Source: JAAZKA01 sp034926225 (GTDB lineage Bacteria > Bacillota > Clostridia > Oscillospirales > QAMX01). From it: a stretch of DNA of 64,000 nucleotides. Of the stretch, positions 30,901 through 37,662 are shown piece after piece. Every line of letters begins with the position of its first letter. Position 1 is the stretch's first letter. The stretch spans positions 372,001 to 436,000 of the forward strand of contig JAYFRF010000001.1 of assembly GCA_034926225.1 (NCBI GenBank), written 5' to 3'. The position numbers and the translations under genes are program-made. The notes below the pieces were generated by a model that was not told the origin of the DNA, made no database searches, and saw only the letters and a list, made by a program, of their open reading frames with translations.

Positions 30901-30943
30901 AAAGCATCCTGCGACAGAAATTCCCGAAACTATTCTTTTCCAT
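18953..30943 (-). CDS. Giant multidomain SLH surface protein
   Basis: A 3996-residue exported protein. Order of parts: signal peptide ending near TTPAAAY (about 33); helical region to ~170; Calx-beta-like domain (~205-310, with GTAKAGIHYTANSGTITF); Big_2-type Ig domain near 840-900 (WSSSDVNVATIDSTGKV) and another near 1205; a large beta-rich middle; a propeller-like stretch near 2040-2500 (NPVLTSDGKMLVYVSDSD); CARDB-like and cadherin-like sandwich segments; an Ig domain near 2990-3080; MBG-type repeats near 3080-3300 and 3480-3560; three SLH domains from ~3815 to the end (DWYYDSVQFVVQKGLFTG, TWYADAVAWASLNGIVNG). SLH binds cell-wall pyruvylated polymer. ATG 30943 follows AAGGAG and fits the promoter; upstream in-frame codons lie before the transcription start. 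Ligand or enzyme activity not identified. Confidence 0.92.
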   Translation of the reverse strand: MEKNSFGNFCRRMLSFVLCILLIWQITTPAAAYITDLLQNSKQENQTILNRLQTLYGEDMTTEDMERELSYMGLLDESGNIRVTESIILNGTAMMLDEVRELLARPDTDMSTVVTVDGTVLTLGDLQTMIEIETQLEALRTAMTGGDVEMTEEHRDNLQSILGQIRSEGIMAVMADSSAPTSINHDLRIKTTASTSTFDAATLNGTQTVTVSLSLYNTTGGSTAHTYPITVKYRTVDGTAKAGIHYTANSGTITFASGETFKSFTVTLGSYASASIGGSAKQYPIADWRYSGKAVFYIQVYEPTNALLCDGTNADIPAFYQEVAINNTFTWPSVTGITLDGSPSFKDIVPSLYDVGMVLSNDEVLSGTTEDQGLTAVITGIISLSDDTRLLAADGMLSKLLMTYSQYVSLYPALDIRAIVTWTENYYFVPKASATAATMAIYANRTRTGLLSDPPSYNDKGYLNNSFSYVTNIVLTNDLLNAIVQGNNITTEIATATVRDTSYGTVNFPVSPAYIATFSYPLGYKALDGSNWYNTNGKGTFYQTMDMTYGNYIREGFYDETAPAAVIKADFSVPSGLYYPGQYIPVTVTFSEPVKAESLTITANSRVLSPADPTAVSKSHTFLYAVQEVDNTTLTISNISAVMDTVNNTRAARDSLGYVFLNGTNEGIVSTRPETALGDVTVTPGTAAVTDTTIGISVATAILTTEPVKKANYINAIINAANTGRFTASVTGIASPIALSAYSVGDVLTLEGSFTKPSNTSGSNMLYAVEILFDGGVVVGTYGSFEVESMVFAMNSELAVVAPGTWPSGETNKIKIVNSEQTQFAFTYNGDATFQNTATDFTWSSSDVNVATIDSTGKVTPVGQGKVRFRITAKNGGIIEYDAGGNALPAAYAESDEVTVSAEGLPVLMTPENGRTITIRSGEDALVRWTSNINYLNGEKPTTYTVAVYEGKFDKPEDVSGEPLGTYTVNATIEQNITNCTISADVMNKGLSVGGVPKYTVVVSAANPQPSPTQPETTLYTLSYIVVLSQPVGARFTEKSTYALDCSETGAANTLPITLMLKNYYAGEGDYLLTIDKNGSVQYSGKPSLSDIGGQTYTASYTLAFDAVAVNTLKDVYTISLKAKNNADNTWSYDSFVLYVYNNGALKILVNNADVGSTYTMSNIGEYRGKSYVNLAPEQIRQMRVDATLCDVISINYGDYTWNLVEDMISWASSDSTVASVNYQQGSLYENIENFEYSAYLASIRFKLSGLSDSSTTITATHANSGMKDTLEVNVQTLTDKLYMFQFIPMAETTMRYQTKDASGNTVERTVKTNSDGSIALYEENGITSDVRLESAYNGTTYMGTLYNQYILSGERDSTKLSLYPINTFELRQVARVDLYLKDGYDMAFTGEVKIRGGVYKNGGYCQDAAVNQKNGESDQIVALNYTDYGHLVINLDVTQFWSSENGENDQTVLTSFDDLDFIIELQFENGADGSFDDYYPALVYVDGNLNPDQIVRTADSVLNLEAVNGGKRPFIAVQNVEYTGTNRTISVKSHEGTVGPSSSYPEVTLSTKMLLWGLPTSGYEGYRIALEDEYGVIPKGQNSTAFMYPFSTIPIVDNSLVINENTIWTNGTDRVSIRTKLYDQENQLHSSIQAPYQITNMTAAETLEESEDINGALVTLQSSAMVMGSDDAQLGSDPMLAKALRFLGDREIGCDLFNMVISPTEDPTVFRAFIWMGYGDAGFGNTDSLGSPDDNSGDIFLEGSFNETEVGVTPSVSDMISMSKGTYNSEQSKELDEAMKNADAGRVSGGADASFTLQGFFEAQIQYNYDEGKWKVYILGGGFSAGVGASYEWTYNTFVGPVPVTASLKVGGALQIDFKAAVRYAQMTGLEWGDAYYTDDMVNDYLTNLRIMAYIRAFAGVGFDYSVIALKVGIFGQITVAVDNLFLSRTYLKDSAKRQINGQQITLTGEVGIEFIAKFLFVEYNKVLASAKFGKAWTFNKYSEIVKYWEDADQGRISSLALAAAYAEMYGLETIRSTATLESRNYLENSREWGSGTNTFDQQAGMLTASYGSGSRFSLMSLDPVSGLKNLQTNAYPYANPVLTSDGKMLVYVSDSDSSDVTDTVVCYTQLSGSSYNEGVPIPDNTGTENYGDSGLRLDGSGTFAATVWVRQIDTIDKQAGEPINTDEQALMLSSTEIMASIWNGTTWTTTRLTSNTTPDLAPVVAVSGGRVLVAWRSVYSADKENISDFSAQDYIVYRIYENGVWSDESVLYNGTSGSVMGLEAAMLTHGTAAVAYSLNQAPQGAENSTSYYEIVYAVIDHMGSVVKNVQVTSDNFLDENPQIATVDVSETAEKDERFVIGWHSSHQLSGVTTSDIRFAMVDKTGALDCGFPNALSEIVSSGAVSVDGNFRFVKLSPAINKLENLSLIWTSPAMTVTDGTAAESDHDILYAVKFIRYGGTVGISAAIKVAEMDSNTLVDHFDAYASDTATNTVKAVILATQYMNIDPTNPATYERYVQEDTNSYRPATETDPQQDSDIYVAKSVSKLLTATETYRNTFSLPVVAVDYGSLILNAPVPIQFTVRNDGLDPITKISIRVGDKTTDFTGLYVLPNQTYTATVYHDVGSKVENAVYTVDVTFGANEIKTTGDTVYLDIADVGISKVETISQNDGIREIQIVLYNQNAAELAGSGRVVRLGVYEDVECTKLYTEVTGQETGEALTINADADLTLIDSDAYSRKINFNLRKYISSGHETVDGATCEIPDGGVRLYFKVWIEESDSSTSGMSMKTAGEYYMSNNTANICFDNLMKKRGEAVSIDAELTVVEGNTTVNAILHNNSEMNIQRGNLLVYMTDAQGNLKVMQTYLVDGQQFITLKGGEEKTRQLTATGFEAVNVACAFGTTIAGVDSPNLTTLAFSGVTVGLSDFIQDTDGIYKATATCEDLKKTLVVAVPEYPMATVTVTSDKTGDISSDAAGANVPLCYTAQVITVSVLSADATASRTYQLTLTNYNTTPQVDPLNPEPVPPTAKYNYQTNSITVDVTASVEGGYTLSYQWYEASSVTIDRENDSKLDNETSTMFIVPTGLEVGEYYYYCAVSRTKQGETKEVASNVVTVSITKADVPTVVWPTVTTPYITFGQKLSDAVFNNSNASTVLGTFAWEYPNTIPTVDTAANPGYSVKFTASAETVKNYEEITDTLKNVVLAVNKAAAPSIVWPVSATLTYGQTLAQAVIAESSALSFAGTYDPQKSPASVYGNFAFADPTAVPEVANNGYAMSFTPSTYVTTNYVDIAVKTAIYKAADALKTLVVNRATPTVNIESDYSSRMIGKEITLTITVTNPNNASLATGFPEANKLSIAVTQENSTAVGSTSEITAKAGSPGVYTATYTLPDNDNLIDQYIHFEATLQQSANYSVGSADTSVLASPKYSNTITITPSSLNPTYGTSVIFNVEVTPGNDAETGLLPTGTVTFYLNSIAPENIVGAVQAIGTDPLSITLDKNTLTTIKGGRQYTVIVVYSGDESFAKGQASKTITVLQKKLLITAEDETAYTGFGLPNPKQTYNGFVKGENADVLQNAVVRHAANSDQYPGVFDIIACGYSDNYAITLVNGTLTLLDSGANPILLKLDKMLAAPHSDMPVITIDTSALPAGTNLSTLRFIITKLSPDDPYASEMLSSITGYNISADDIYDISIIDISNGGSIVPYTGAATLKFQYPTGTNQNNFEFMIVHGSSEGIVNYIPELTDDGLVIKTNGLSPFAVCYQTSLSYRYYTPGGVTTSAGSGGSVSGSNSTYQITAQPGYIVGSVYVDGNNVGAVDSYTFPSDGMTHTIHAIFLPIGAETFFKDVLPRDWYYDSVQFVVQKGLFTGTGSVMFSPNTSMTRAMLVTVLWRLDGQSASGSNGFTDVKEGTWYADAVAWASLNGIVNGVGGGKFNPDGLVTREQITAILCRYANYRNINTKATGNLDAFKDSAKISQYAADALRWAVGWDLIKGKTGSLLDPAGTASRAEVAAILQRFYRSFIQ

Positions 30944-30979
30944 ATGCTTCTCCTTAGGAAAATTTTTTAAATTTATACA

Positions 30980-31008
30980 ATTATAGCATATAAACAAAAA
31001 ACAGTCAA
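30980..31008 (-). promoter_or_regulatory. Sigma-A promoter of the giant surface protein gene
   Basis: Minus strand TTGACT (31008-31003), exactly 17 bases, TATAAT (30985-30980). Transcription would start near 30973, leaving a ~30-base leader before ATG 30943. Confidence 0.8.
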
Positions 31009-31220
31009 GAATTATACACAAAATTATAATATTTTTTTCTTAATTTTCACAGCTAGCATAACTATATGAATTGGAAAATGACGGTATCAATTGACCTTTC
31101 GTCAGCCGCGTTTTGCATCATTTAAAACTGCAGCTGCATAAAAGCATAAAAGTCCACTTAACCCCCTTCCTTTTTGTTTATACGTTTGGTGCTAACATAT
31201 CGCATATTGTTATATAAAAA

Positions 31221-31252
31221 AAGAGAGCGGAAACTATGTATTCCGCTCTCTT
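31221..31252 (-). terminator. Terminator of the ilv operon
   Basis: A perfect 12-bp stem (31221-31232 with 31241-31252), 8-base loop, followed on the minus strand by a run of T residues. Classic intrinsic terminator just after ilvA. Confidence 0.9.
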
Positions 31253-31309
31253 GCCGTCTTAAATTTCTGCTGTACCCAAATTTATGCCAAAACGCATAAT
31301 GCCTCAGGA

Positions 31310-32503
31310 TTAACACAATTTAAAACCCCTGCTCATTAAAGACTCACGAATCCTCCGTAAATGCTCGTGATTCCTCGTTTCCATGGAAATGTTGAGATAG
31401 CACCTGTTGATATCCATATTTTCGCCGCCGGGCGTATAATGAACGCGAATTACATTTGCTCCTTCCTGAGCGATAATCGCAGAAACATCCCTTAACTGAC
31501 CGGGTTTATCGATGAGTTCTATCGACAAGTTCGTCAAACGGCCGGTGGACAGCAGTCCTCGGTTTATGACTCTGGACAGGATATTCACATCGATGTTACC
31601 ACCTGAAACAACCGCGCAGACCCGTTTGCCTTTAAGAGGCAGTTTGTCATACAGGACCGCCGCGACGGACACAGCGCCAGCACCCTCGGATACAAGCTTT
31701 TGGCGTTCCATCAACAGGAGAATAGCGGTGGCGATCTCATCGTCCGATACGGTAACAATACCATCCACGGACGATGCGCACAGCTCATAGGTCAGTTTTC
31801 CAGGGACTTTAACGGCAATACCATCGGCGAACGTCGATACGCAGTCTCCGCAAAGATGCTCCTTTGTTCGAAATGATCGCGCCATGCTGTCCGCACCCGC
31901 AGCCTGCACACCATATACTTCACAACTAGGCTTTAACGATTTGATTGCGAACGCAATACCGGAAATTAAGCCGCCGCCGCCGACAGGGACTACAACTGCG
32001 TCGACATCGGGAAGCTGTTCCACAATTTCCAGTCCAACAGTCGCTTGCCCGGCAATAATGTCTTCATCATCAAAGGGGTGAATAAATACAGCGCCCGTCT
32101 CCTGCGCGTATGCGACGGCTTCGGCGTATGCGTCGTCGTATACGCCGTCTGACAGCCGAATTTCAGCGCCGTACTGACGCGTCGCCTCTACCTTTGAGAT
32201 TGGTGCGGAGCTGGGCAGGAAAATAGTCGCGCGGATTCCGAACTGGCTTGCAGCGTACGCCACGCCCTGGGCGTGGTTACCCGCTGAACAAGCGACCACT
32301 CCCCTAGCCCGCTCCTCCTGACTAAGCTTTGACATTTTGAAATAGGCGCCGCGAAGCTTGAAAGACCCGGTTTTTTGCAGGTTTTCTGTTTTCAGATAAA
32401 GCTGATTATCTCTTGAAAGCCCGGATGCCGGTATGACGTCGGTTTTTCTGATAACGCCCCGAAGCGTTTGCCCGGCAAAATGTACTTTATCAAACGTTAG
32501 CAT
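31310..32503 (-). CDS. ilvA: Threonine ammonia-lyase
   Basis: A 397-residue PLP enzyme that converts threonine to 2-oxobutanoate, the first step toward isoleucine. The PLP lysine lies in KTGSFKLRGA (about residue 50); the phosphate loop is VPVGGGGLISG; SAGNHAQGVA is conserved. The C-terminus (~325-397) is a single ACT domain (LSIELIDKPGQLRDVSAII), as in the shorter TdcB/IlvA-like form. It ends the ilvBNCDA operon, 14 bases after ilvD; ATG 32503 follows GGGGGAG. The context argues for a biosynthetic role. Confidence 0.94.
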   Translation of the reverse strand: MLTFDKVHFAGQTLRGVIRKTDVIPASGLSRDNQLYLKTENLQKTGSFKLRGAYFKMSKLSQEERARGVVACSAGNHAQGVAYAASQFGIRATIFLPSSAPISKVEATRQYGAEIRLSDGVYDDAYAEAVAYAQETGAVFIHPFDDEDIIAGQATVGLEIVEQLPDVDAVVVPVGGGGLISGIAFAIKSLKPSCEVYGVQAAGADSMARSFRTKEHLCGDCVSTFADGIAVKVPGKLTYELCASSVDGIVTVSDDEIATAILLLMERQKLVSEGAGAVSVAAVLYDKLPLKGKRVCAVVSGGNIDVNILSRVINRGLLSTGRLTNLSIELIDKPGQLRDVSAIIAQEGANVIRVHYTPGGENMDINRCYLNISMETRNHEHLRRIRESLMSRGFKLC

Positions 32504-32517
32504 GTGTCTCTCCCCCC

Positions 32518-34173
32518 TTATGTGACAACCGCGCCCCGGTCAGCGGAGGATACGCGTTCCCGGTATCTTTTCAAATAACCGGTAACCTTACGCGGGTTCT
32601 GGGTAAGGGGATTGCCCTTTCTTACCGCGATCTCCGCATCCGATACGAGTAAATCAAGACTGTGCGATGGGATGTCGATAGAAATTTTATCGCCGTCTCT
32701 GACATACGCAATGAGTCCGCCTGCAGCAGCCTCCGGTGAAATATGCCCGATGGCGGCGCCGCGCGTCGCGCCGGAAAATCGGCCGTCGGTGATAAGCGCA
32801 ACCGATTCGTCCAGTCCCATGCCGGCGATGGCCGAGGTGGGCGAGAGCATTTCCCGCATACCCGGGCCTCCGGCGGGGCCTTCATAACGTATGACGACAA
32901 CATCCCCCTCGTGAATGCTCCGGTTATAGATTGCGGATATCGCTTCCTCCTCGCTGTCAAAAACCCGTGCCGTGCCGGTAAAGCAAAGCATGGAATCCTT
33001 CACGGCGCTGCGCTTCACGACAGCTCCGTTCGGAGCGAGGTTCCCAAACAGAATCGCCAGCCCGCCCGATTTTGAATACGGATGATTAATCGGACGGATA
33101 ACCGAGGCGTCTTTGACCGTATACCCGGGCAGAATCTCAGAAAGGGGACAGCCCGAGACGGTCATTGCATGGGTATTCAACAGCCCGTTACCCGCAAGCT
33201 CGTTCATGACCGCGTAAACGCCGCCCGCTTTGTATAAATCCTGCATATGATGTGCTCCAGCGGGAGCAAGCCTGCACAGGTTGGGCGTGGCGTCGCTGAT
33301 GGTATTGATGGTCCGCAGGTCAAGCGCGCGTCCGAGCTCGTGCGCCAGCGCGGCAAGGTGCAGCACGGAATTGGTGGAGCACCCGAGCGCCATGTCGACG
33401 CGGAGGGCGTTTTGGATGGCGGCGTCCGTTAGGATATCCGATGGGCGCAGGTCGTTTGCCAGCGCCTGCATAACCGCCTCTCCCGCAGCCTTTGCCAGTC
33501 TTAGCCGTTGTGCGTAAACGGCGGGAATGGTCCCGTTGCCCGGCAGTGCAATTCCCAGCGCTTCACAAAGGCAGTTCATGGAATTTGCCGTAAACATCCC
33601 CGAGCAGGAGCCGCAGCCGGGGCAGGCGGTGTTTTCAATATCGCAGAGCGCTTCCTCCCCGATCTTGCCCGCCTGATAGGCGCCGACTGCCTCAAAAACC
33701 GTGTTGAGGTCCCTCCCATCATCGGAAAGCATGGGGCCTCCCGACACGAAGACACAGGGCAGATTCAAACGCGCGGCAGCCATCAGCATACCGGGGACGA
33801 TTTTGTCGCAGTTCGGGATAAACACGAGCGCGTCAAAGCGGTGAGCCGACACCATGCATTCCACGCTATCCGTAATCAGCTCTCGGGACGGAAGGGAGTA
33901 TTTCATCCCTTCGTGTCCCATGGCAAGCCCGTCGCAGACGCCGATGGTGTTGAACTCCATCGGCGTGCCGCCGGCCGCTAAAATGCCGTCCTTTACAGCT
34001 CGGGCAACGGACTCCAGATGGATGTGCCCCGGGACGACTTCGTTATACGAGTTTACGATACCAACGAGGGGCTTTCGCAGCTGTCCGGCCGAATAGCCCA
34101 TTGCGTACATGAGCGCGCGCTTCGGCGCGTTGACCGGCTCCCCCAATCCGAGGCGGTTTTTTTGTTCAGTCAT
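32518..34173 (-). CDS. ilvD: Dihydroxy-acid dehydratase
   Basis: A 551-residue Fe-S enzyme that dehydrates 2,3-dihydroxy acids to the keto acids of valine and isoleucine. Signatures: CDGLAMGHEGMKYSLPSREL, NCDKIVPGMLMA, CPGCGSCSGMFTANSMNCL (cluster and Mg2+ ligands) and GRFSGATRGAAIGHISPEAA near the C-terminus. Length is normal. Its ATG overlaps the ilvC stop by four bases (ATGA), so translation is coupled. Confidence 0.97.
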   Translation of the reverse strand: MTEQKNRLGLGEPVNAPKRALMYAMGYSAGQLRKPLVGIVNSYNEVVPGHIHLESVARAVKDGILAAGGTPMEFNTIGVCDGLAMGHEGMKYSLPSRELITDSVECMVSAHRFDALVFIPNCDKIVPGMLMAAARLNLPCVFVSGGPMLSDDGRDLNTVFEAVGAYQAGKIGEEALCDIENTACPGCGSCSGMFTANSMNCLCEALGIALPGNGTIPAVYAQRLRLAKAAGEAVMQALANDLRPSDILTDAAIQNALRVDMALGCSTNSVLHLAALAHELGRALDLRTINTISDATPNLCRLAPAGAHHMQDLYKAGGVYAVMNELAGNGLLNTHAMTVSGCPLSEILPGYTVKDASVIRPINHPYSKSGGLAILFGNLAPNGAVVKRSAVKDSMLCFTGTARVFDSEEEAISAIYNRSIHEGDVVVIRYEGPAGGPGMREMLSPTSAIAGMGLDESVALITDGRFSGATRGAAIGHISPEAAAGGLIAYVRDGDKISIDIPSHSLDLLVSDAEIAVRKGNPLTQNPRKVTGYLKRYRERVSSADRGAVVT

Positions 34174-35171
34174 GAGGATTTCCTCGGCTGCCAGCTCATT
34201 TTTTCCCTAAGCTCTGCACCGACCTTTTCCACGAGAAGCTCGGATTCCTCCTTGCGTCTCTTGGTAAAGTTCGGGCGTCCTTCCTTGTTTTCGGTGATCC
34301 ACTTCCGCGCGAATTCACCGCTCTGTATCTCGTCGAGTACCTTGCGCATTTCCTCTTTGGTGTCCTGCGTGATGATTCTGTCCCCCACGGAGTAATCCCC
34401 GTATTCGGCGGTGTCGCTGATGGAGTACCGCATAAAGGAGATGCCGCCTTTCGCGACCAGGTCAATGATCAGCTTCATCTCATGTAAGCATTCGAAGTAT
34501 GCGCTTTCAGGCTGATATCCCGCTTCGACCAGAGTGTTGAAGCCCGCTTTCATCAGGGCGGTTACACCTCCGCACAGCACGCATTGTTCTCCAAACAAAT
34601 CGGTTTCCGTTTCTTCTTTGAAAGTGGTATCCAGAACGCCCGCACGCGCTCCGCCGATGCCCTTTGCATAGGCAAGGGCCATATCATGCGCCTTACCGCT
34701 GAAATCCTGCTGCACGGCAATCAGGCACGGAACGCCTTTGCCCTCCAGAAACTGACTGCGCACGGTATGCCCCGGGCCCTTGGGCGCAATCATGATCACG
34801 TCGACATACTCCGGAGGTACGATCTGTCCGTAGTGGATGTTGAATCCGTGCGCAAAGCAGAGCGTCATGCCTCTTCTTAAATAGGGTGCTACTTTTTCGG
34901 CATACAGCGCGGCCATCTTTTCATCATTCACCAAAAGCATGACGATATCGGCCTTTTGAACAGCGTCTTCCGTGTTCATGACTGTAAATCCGTCCGCCTT
35001 CGCCGTTTCAGCGCTCTTTGAGCCCTCGTAAAGGCCAACGATCACCGAAATGCCGCTGTCGCGAAGATTTTGGGCATGCGCGTGCCCCTGACTGCCGTAT
35101 CCCACGACGGCAACAGTTTTTCCCGCAAGTAGGGAGAGGTCACAGTCTTTTTCATAGTACATCTTCGCCAT
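34170..35171 (-). CDS. ilvC: Ketol-acid reductoisomerase
   Basis: A 333-residue class I enzyme that isomerises and reduces acetohydroxy acids with NAD(P)H. The nucleotide fold has VVGYGSQGHAHAQNLRDSG; the knotted C-terminal domain has LFGEQCVLCGG and the metal-binding Asp/Glu around ETDLFGEQ. ATG 35171 lies nine bases after GGAGG; an in-frame ATG at 35177 is too close. The start region overlaps the end of ilvN by 20 bases, implying coupled translation. Confidence 0.97.
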   Translation of the reverse strand: MAKMYYEKDCDLSLLAGKTVAVVGYGSQGHAHAQNLRDSGISVIVGLYEGSKSAETAKADGFTVMNTEDAVQKADIVMLLVNDEKMAALYAEKVAPYLRRGMTLCFAHGFNIHYGQIVPPEYVDVIMIAPKGPGHTVRSQFLEGKGVPCLIAVQQDFSGKAHDMALAYAKGIGGARAGVLDTTFKEETETDLFGEQCVLCGGVTALMKAGFNTLVEAGYQPESAYFECLHEMKLIIDLVAKGGISFMRYSISDTAEYGDYSVGDRIITQDTKEEMRKVLDEIQSGEFARKWITENKEGRPNFTKRRKEESELLVEKVGAELREKMSWQPRKSS

Positions 35172-35694
35172 TTTCATTTTCCTCCAGCTCATTATTTATG
35201 TTGAGTGTTTTATCTGCTCCGCCAGAAAGCGCCAGCACTCCTGAGCGGCAGAGCTCATGTATTCCGATCGGCTTGCATTTGTCGATGAATTCTTGAATTC
35301 TTTCGGGGATGTCCGTAAGATCGGCAACCAAAAAGCCTTCCCCAATGTCCATGACTTTTCCTCCGTATTGATTGATGAGCGCTATAATCCCGGAAGTCTG
35401 TACGCTGCCTGTTTTTAGTTTGATCAGCAGGTGCTCAACGGAAATTCTTGTCTCGTCATCGATAAGAGCGGCTGCCTTCACATCGTATAGTTTTTTGAGC
35501 TGGCGAACGATTTGTTTTCTAATATATTGGTCGCCGCTTGATACGATGGTCATTCGGGAATACGCAGGATCCTCCGTTTCACCGACGGCGAGGCTGTCGA
35601 TGTTGTAACCTCGCTTGCTGTATAGCCCTGCGATACGGTTCAGGACACCATGGCGGTTTGTAACCACGAGTCCCACAGTAAAGCGTTCCGTCAT
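35152..35694 (-). CDS. ilvN: Acetolactate synthase small (regulatory) subunit
   Basis: About 180 residues. The N-terminal ACT domain (TVGLVVTNRHGVLNRIAGLYSKRGYNIDS-type, split by the Gly-Val-Leu-Asn valine-binding turn) is followed by a C-terminal regulatory domain. It gives valine feedback control to IlvB. ATG 35694 lies nine bases after GGGGG and is preferred over the in-frame ATG at 35703, which abuts the site. Lies between ilvB and ilvC. Confidence 0.94.
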   Translation of the reverse strand: MTERFTVGLVVTNRHGVLNRIAGLYSKRGYNIDSLAVGETEDPAYSRMTIVSSGDQYIRKQIVRQLKKLYDVKAAALIDDETRISVEHLLIKLKTGSVQTSGIIALINQYGGKVMDIGEGFLVADLTDIPERIQEFIDKCKPIGIHELCRSGVLALSGGADKTLNINNELEENENGEDVL

Positions 35695-35755
35695 ATTGCT
35701 CATCCCCCTATTTTGGCAAAACCTGAATCATCGCCGCTGTTTTTCATAGGTGCCC

Positions 35756-37420
35756 TCATCCTCTTACCTCCTTGCCCATCCAGATGTTCTTGACCGATCC
35801 GCCAGGTGGGATCATCGGGAACACTTTTTCATCCTTGTCTATCTTACAGTCGAGTATAAACGGCATATCCTGCGGCAGCCTACCGTCGAGAACATCCCGA
35901 AGCTCTGCTAAGGAGCTGACCGTACATCCGTCCGCGCCGAACGCCTTTGCGAGAGCGGGAAAATCGGTTTTGCGCTCAAGCGTGGTCGAACAGTAGCGTT
36001 CCTCATAAAACATGCCCTGCCATTGCCGCACCATACCAAGCACGCCGTTGTTAAACAGAATAATCATGAGCGGAAGCTTTTGCGAAACCGCGGTGGCCAG
36101 TTCGTTTAGATTCATGCCGAAGCTGCCGTCGCCTGTGAACAGAACCGTCCGCATCCTGCCCGAGGCAATGCATCCGCCGATGGCAGCTCCCAAACCATAC
36201 CCCATCGTACCGAGGCCGCCTGAAGTGAGCAATGTACGCGGGCGTTCAAACGCGTAATGCTGCATAACCCACATTTGATGCTGCCCGACATCGGTTGCGA
36301 TCACCGTATCGTCCCGCAGAAAAGCCCTGACTGAGTGAATGATGTTCTCCGGGGTAAAGCAAACGGTGTCTTTGCTGGCTGCGTCGAGTTTTTTATCCTG
36401 TGCAATGGCGTCAAGCCAAGCTTCGTTCCGTTTGACGGGAACAGCGTCCAGTAAACCGGCCAATATCTGTTTAGCATCGCCGTTCAGTTCGATGATGTCA
36501 GAGATGTTTTTACCGAGCTCCGCTTCGTCTATGTCGATGTGAATGACGGTGCAGTTTTTCGTATATTCAGAGATATCCCCCGTCGCCCTGTCACTGAAAC
36601 GCACTCCGGCTGCGATCATCAGATCCGCCTTCGATTGCGCCACGGAAGCGGCGTATTTTCCGTGCATTCCGCACATGCCAAGGTTTAAATCATAGGAGCT
36701 CGGAACAGCGGAAAGCCCCATCATGCTTAATCCGATCGGTGCTGAAAGTTTTTGGGAAAGTGCAAGGATCTCCTTTTCGGCCCCTGCTGACAAAATGCCG
36801 CCGCCGCAGTATATATAAGGTCTATCACATCTGAGGATTGCATCCAACGCTTTATCAAGACAGGGCATCGGATAGTTTCCGGTGCGAACCGCTGCGCCGC
36901 CCGCATATTCGCATCTGCCCTTTTGAATATCCTTGGGGATATCGATCAGTACGGGCCCTTTGCGGCCCGAGGAAGCAAGCATAAAAGCTTCGTCAATGAT
37001 GTCGGACAAATCCTCAACCTTCCGGACAACATAGTTGTGCTTCACGATCGGCTGCGTGATCCCGACGATATCCACCTCCTGAAAGCTGTCTTTCCCGAGC
37101 AGGGAGGTCGCGACGTTCCCAGTAATCGCGATCAAGGGGACGGAATCCAGATAGGCGTTTGCGATGCCTGTGACGAGATTGGTAGCCCCTGGCCCGCTTG
37201 TGGCTATCACGACGCCGGGCTTTCCCGTGACCCGCGCATACCCGTCGGCCGCGTGCGCCGCGCCTTGTTCGTGCGCAGAAATAACATGCTTGATTCTATG
37301 CGCATTCTTGTAGAGTTCGTCGTAAATATCCAATACCGCGCCTCCCGGGTAACCAAAGACGGTATCAACATTGTGACAAACTAATTCTTCCGCTAGAATC
37401 TGGGCTCCTGTCAGAATCAT
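35756..37420 (-). CDS. ilvB: Acetolactate synthase large (catalytic) subunit
   Basis: A 554-residue ThDP- and FAD-dependent enzyme that makes acetolactate and acetohydroxybutyrate. Motifs: FGYPGGAVLDIYDEL (N-terminus, with the catalytic Glu in SAHEQGAAHAADGYAR), central FAD domain, and the ThDP motif GDGSFGMNLNELATAVSQKL...NNGVLGMVRQWQ. The biosynthetic type is shown by the ilvN partner. ATG 37420 follows AAGGAG; the longer in-frame start at 37447 would fall inside the attenuator hairpin. First structural gene of the operon. Confidence 0.96.
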   Translation of the reverse strand: MILTGAQILAEELVCHNVDTVFGYPGGAVLDIYDELYKNAHRIKHVISAHEQGAAHAADGYARVTGKPGVVIATSGPGATNLVTGIANAYLDSVPLIAITGNVATSLLGKDSFQEVDIVGITQPIVKHNYVVRKVEDLSDIIDEAFMLASSGRKGPVLIDIPKDIQKGRCEYAGGAAVRTGNYPMPCLDKALDAILRCDRPYIYCGGGILSAGAEKEILALSQKLSAPIGLSMMGLSAVPSSYDLNLGMCGMHGKYAASVAQSKADLMIAAGVRFSDRATGDISEYTKNCTVIHIDIDEAELGKNISDIIELNGDAKQILAGLLDAVPVKRNEAWLDAIAQDKKLDAASKDTVCFTPENIIHSVRAFLRDDTVIATDVGQHQMWVMQHYAFERPRTLLTSGGLGTMGYGLGAAIGGCIASGRMRTVLFTGDGSFGMNLNELATAVSQKLPLMIILFNNGVLGMVRQWQGMFYEERYCSTTLERKTDFPALAKAFGADGCTVSSLAELRDVLDGRLPQDMPFILDCKIDKDEKVFPMIPPGGSVKNIWMGKEVRG

Positions 37421-37443
37421 GGTCCTTTCTCCTTCCTTTAGAA

Positions 37444-37485
37444 ACAAAAGAGAGCCCGCAGCGTTAGCTGCGAGCTCTCTTTTGT
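37444..37485 (-). terminator. Attenuator hairpin before ilvB
   Basis: Outer 12-bp stem (37444-37455 with 37474-37485), small internal mismatch, inner 5-bp GC stem and GTTA loop; on the minus strand CTCTCTTTTG closes the right arm and runs into TTTC. A segment in the end of the leader gene (37525-37519, GCTGTGA) can pair with TCGCAGC in the 5' arm, a candidate antiterminator. Confidence 0.8.
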
Positions 37486-37498
37486 ATAATTTAGTAAA

Positions 37499-37612
37499 TT
37501 ATACTCTTCGGGCTCCTATCACAGCATAACGCAAAAAGGCGCTATCAATAATGATAACGCCGTTAATAATAATTACGTTAACGCTGTAATTAAAAGGATT
37601 CAAAGAGCGCAT
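37499..37612 (-). CDS. ilv operon leader peptide
   Basis: A 37-codon frame between the promoter and the attenuator of ilvB, with ATG 37612 seven bases after GAAGGAG and stop at 37501-37499. Branched-chain codons are strongly enriched: Val 11, 13, 19, 31, 37; Ile 14-16, 20-22, 32; Leu 4, 27 (14 of 37). Clusters VIII and VIII sit in the middle. This is the hallmark of ribosome-stalling leaders such as IlvL/IvbL: slow decoding under Val/Ile shortage would favour the antiterminator and open the operon. A 9-bp hairpin (37538-37561) overlaps the second Ile cluster and may act as a pause site. The peptide itself needs no function. Confidence 0.8.
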   Translation of the reverse strand: MRSLNPFNYSVNVIIINGVIIIDSAFLRYAVIGARRV

Positions 37613-37662
37613 TGTTTTTCTCCTTCAGCCATCTTCGAAGATAACAAAATATAAACACCTAT

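Larger units (their letters stand above)
30944..31309. other. Intergenic region between ilvA and the giant gene
   Basis: An AT-rich 366-base gap holding the giant gene's promoter (30980-31008) and the ilvA terminator (31221-31252). The rest shows no gene. Confidence 0.6.
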
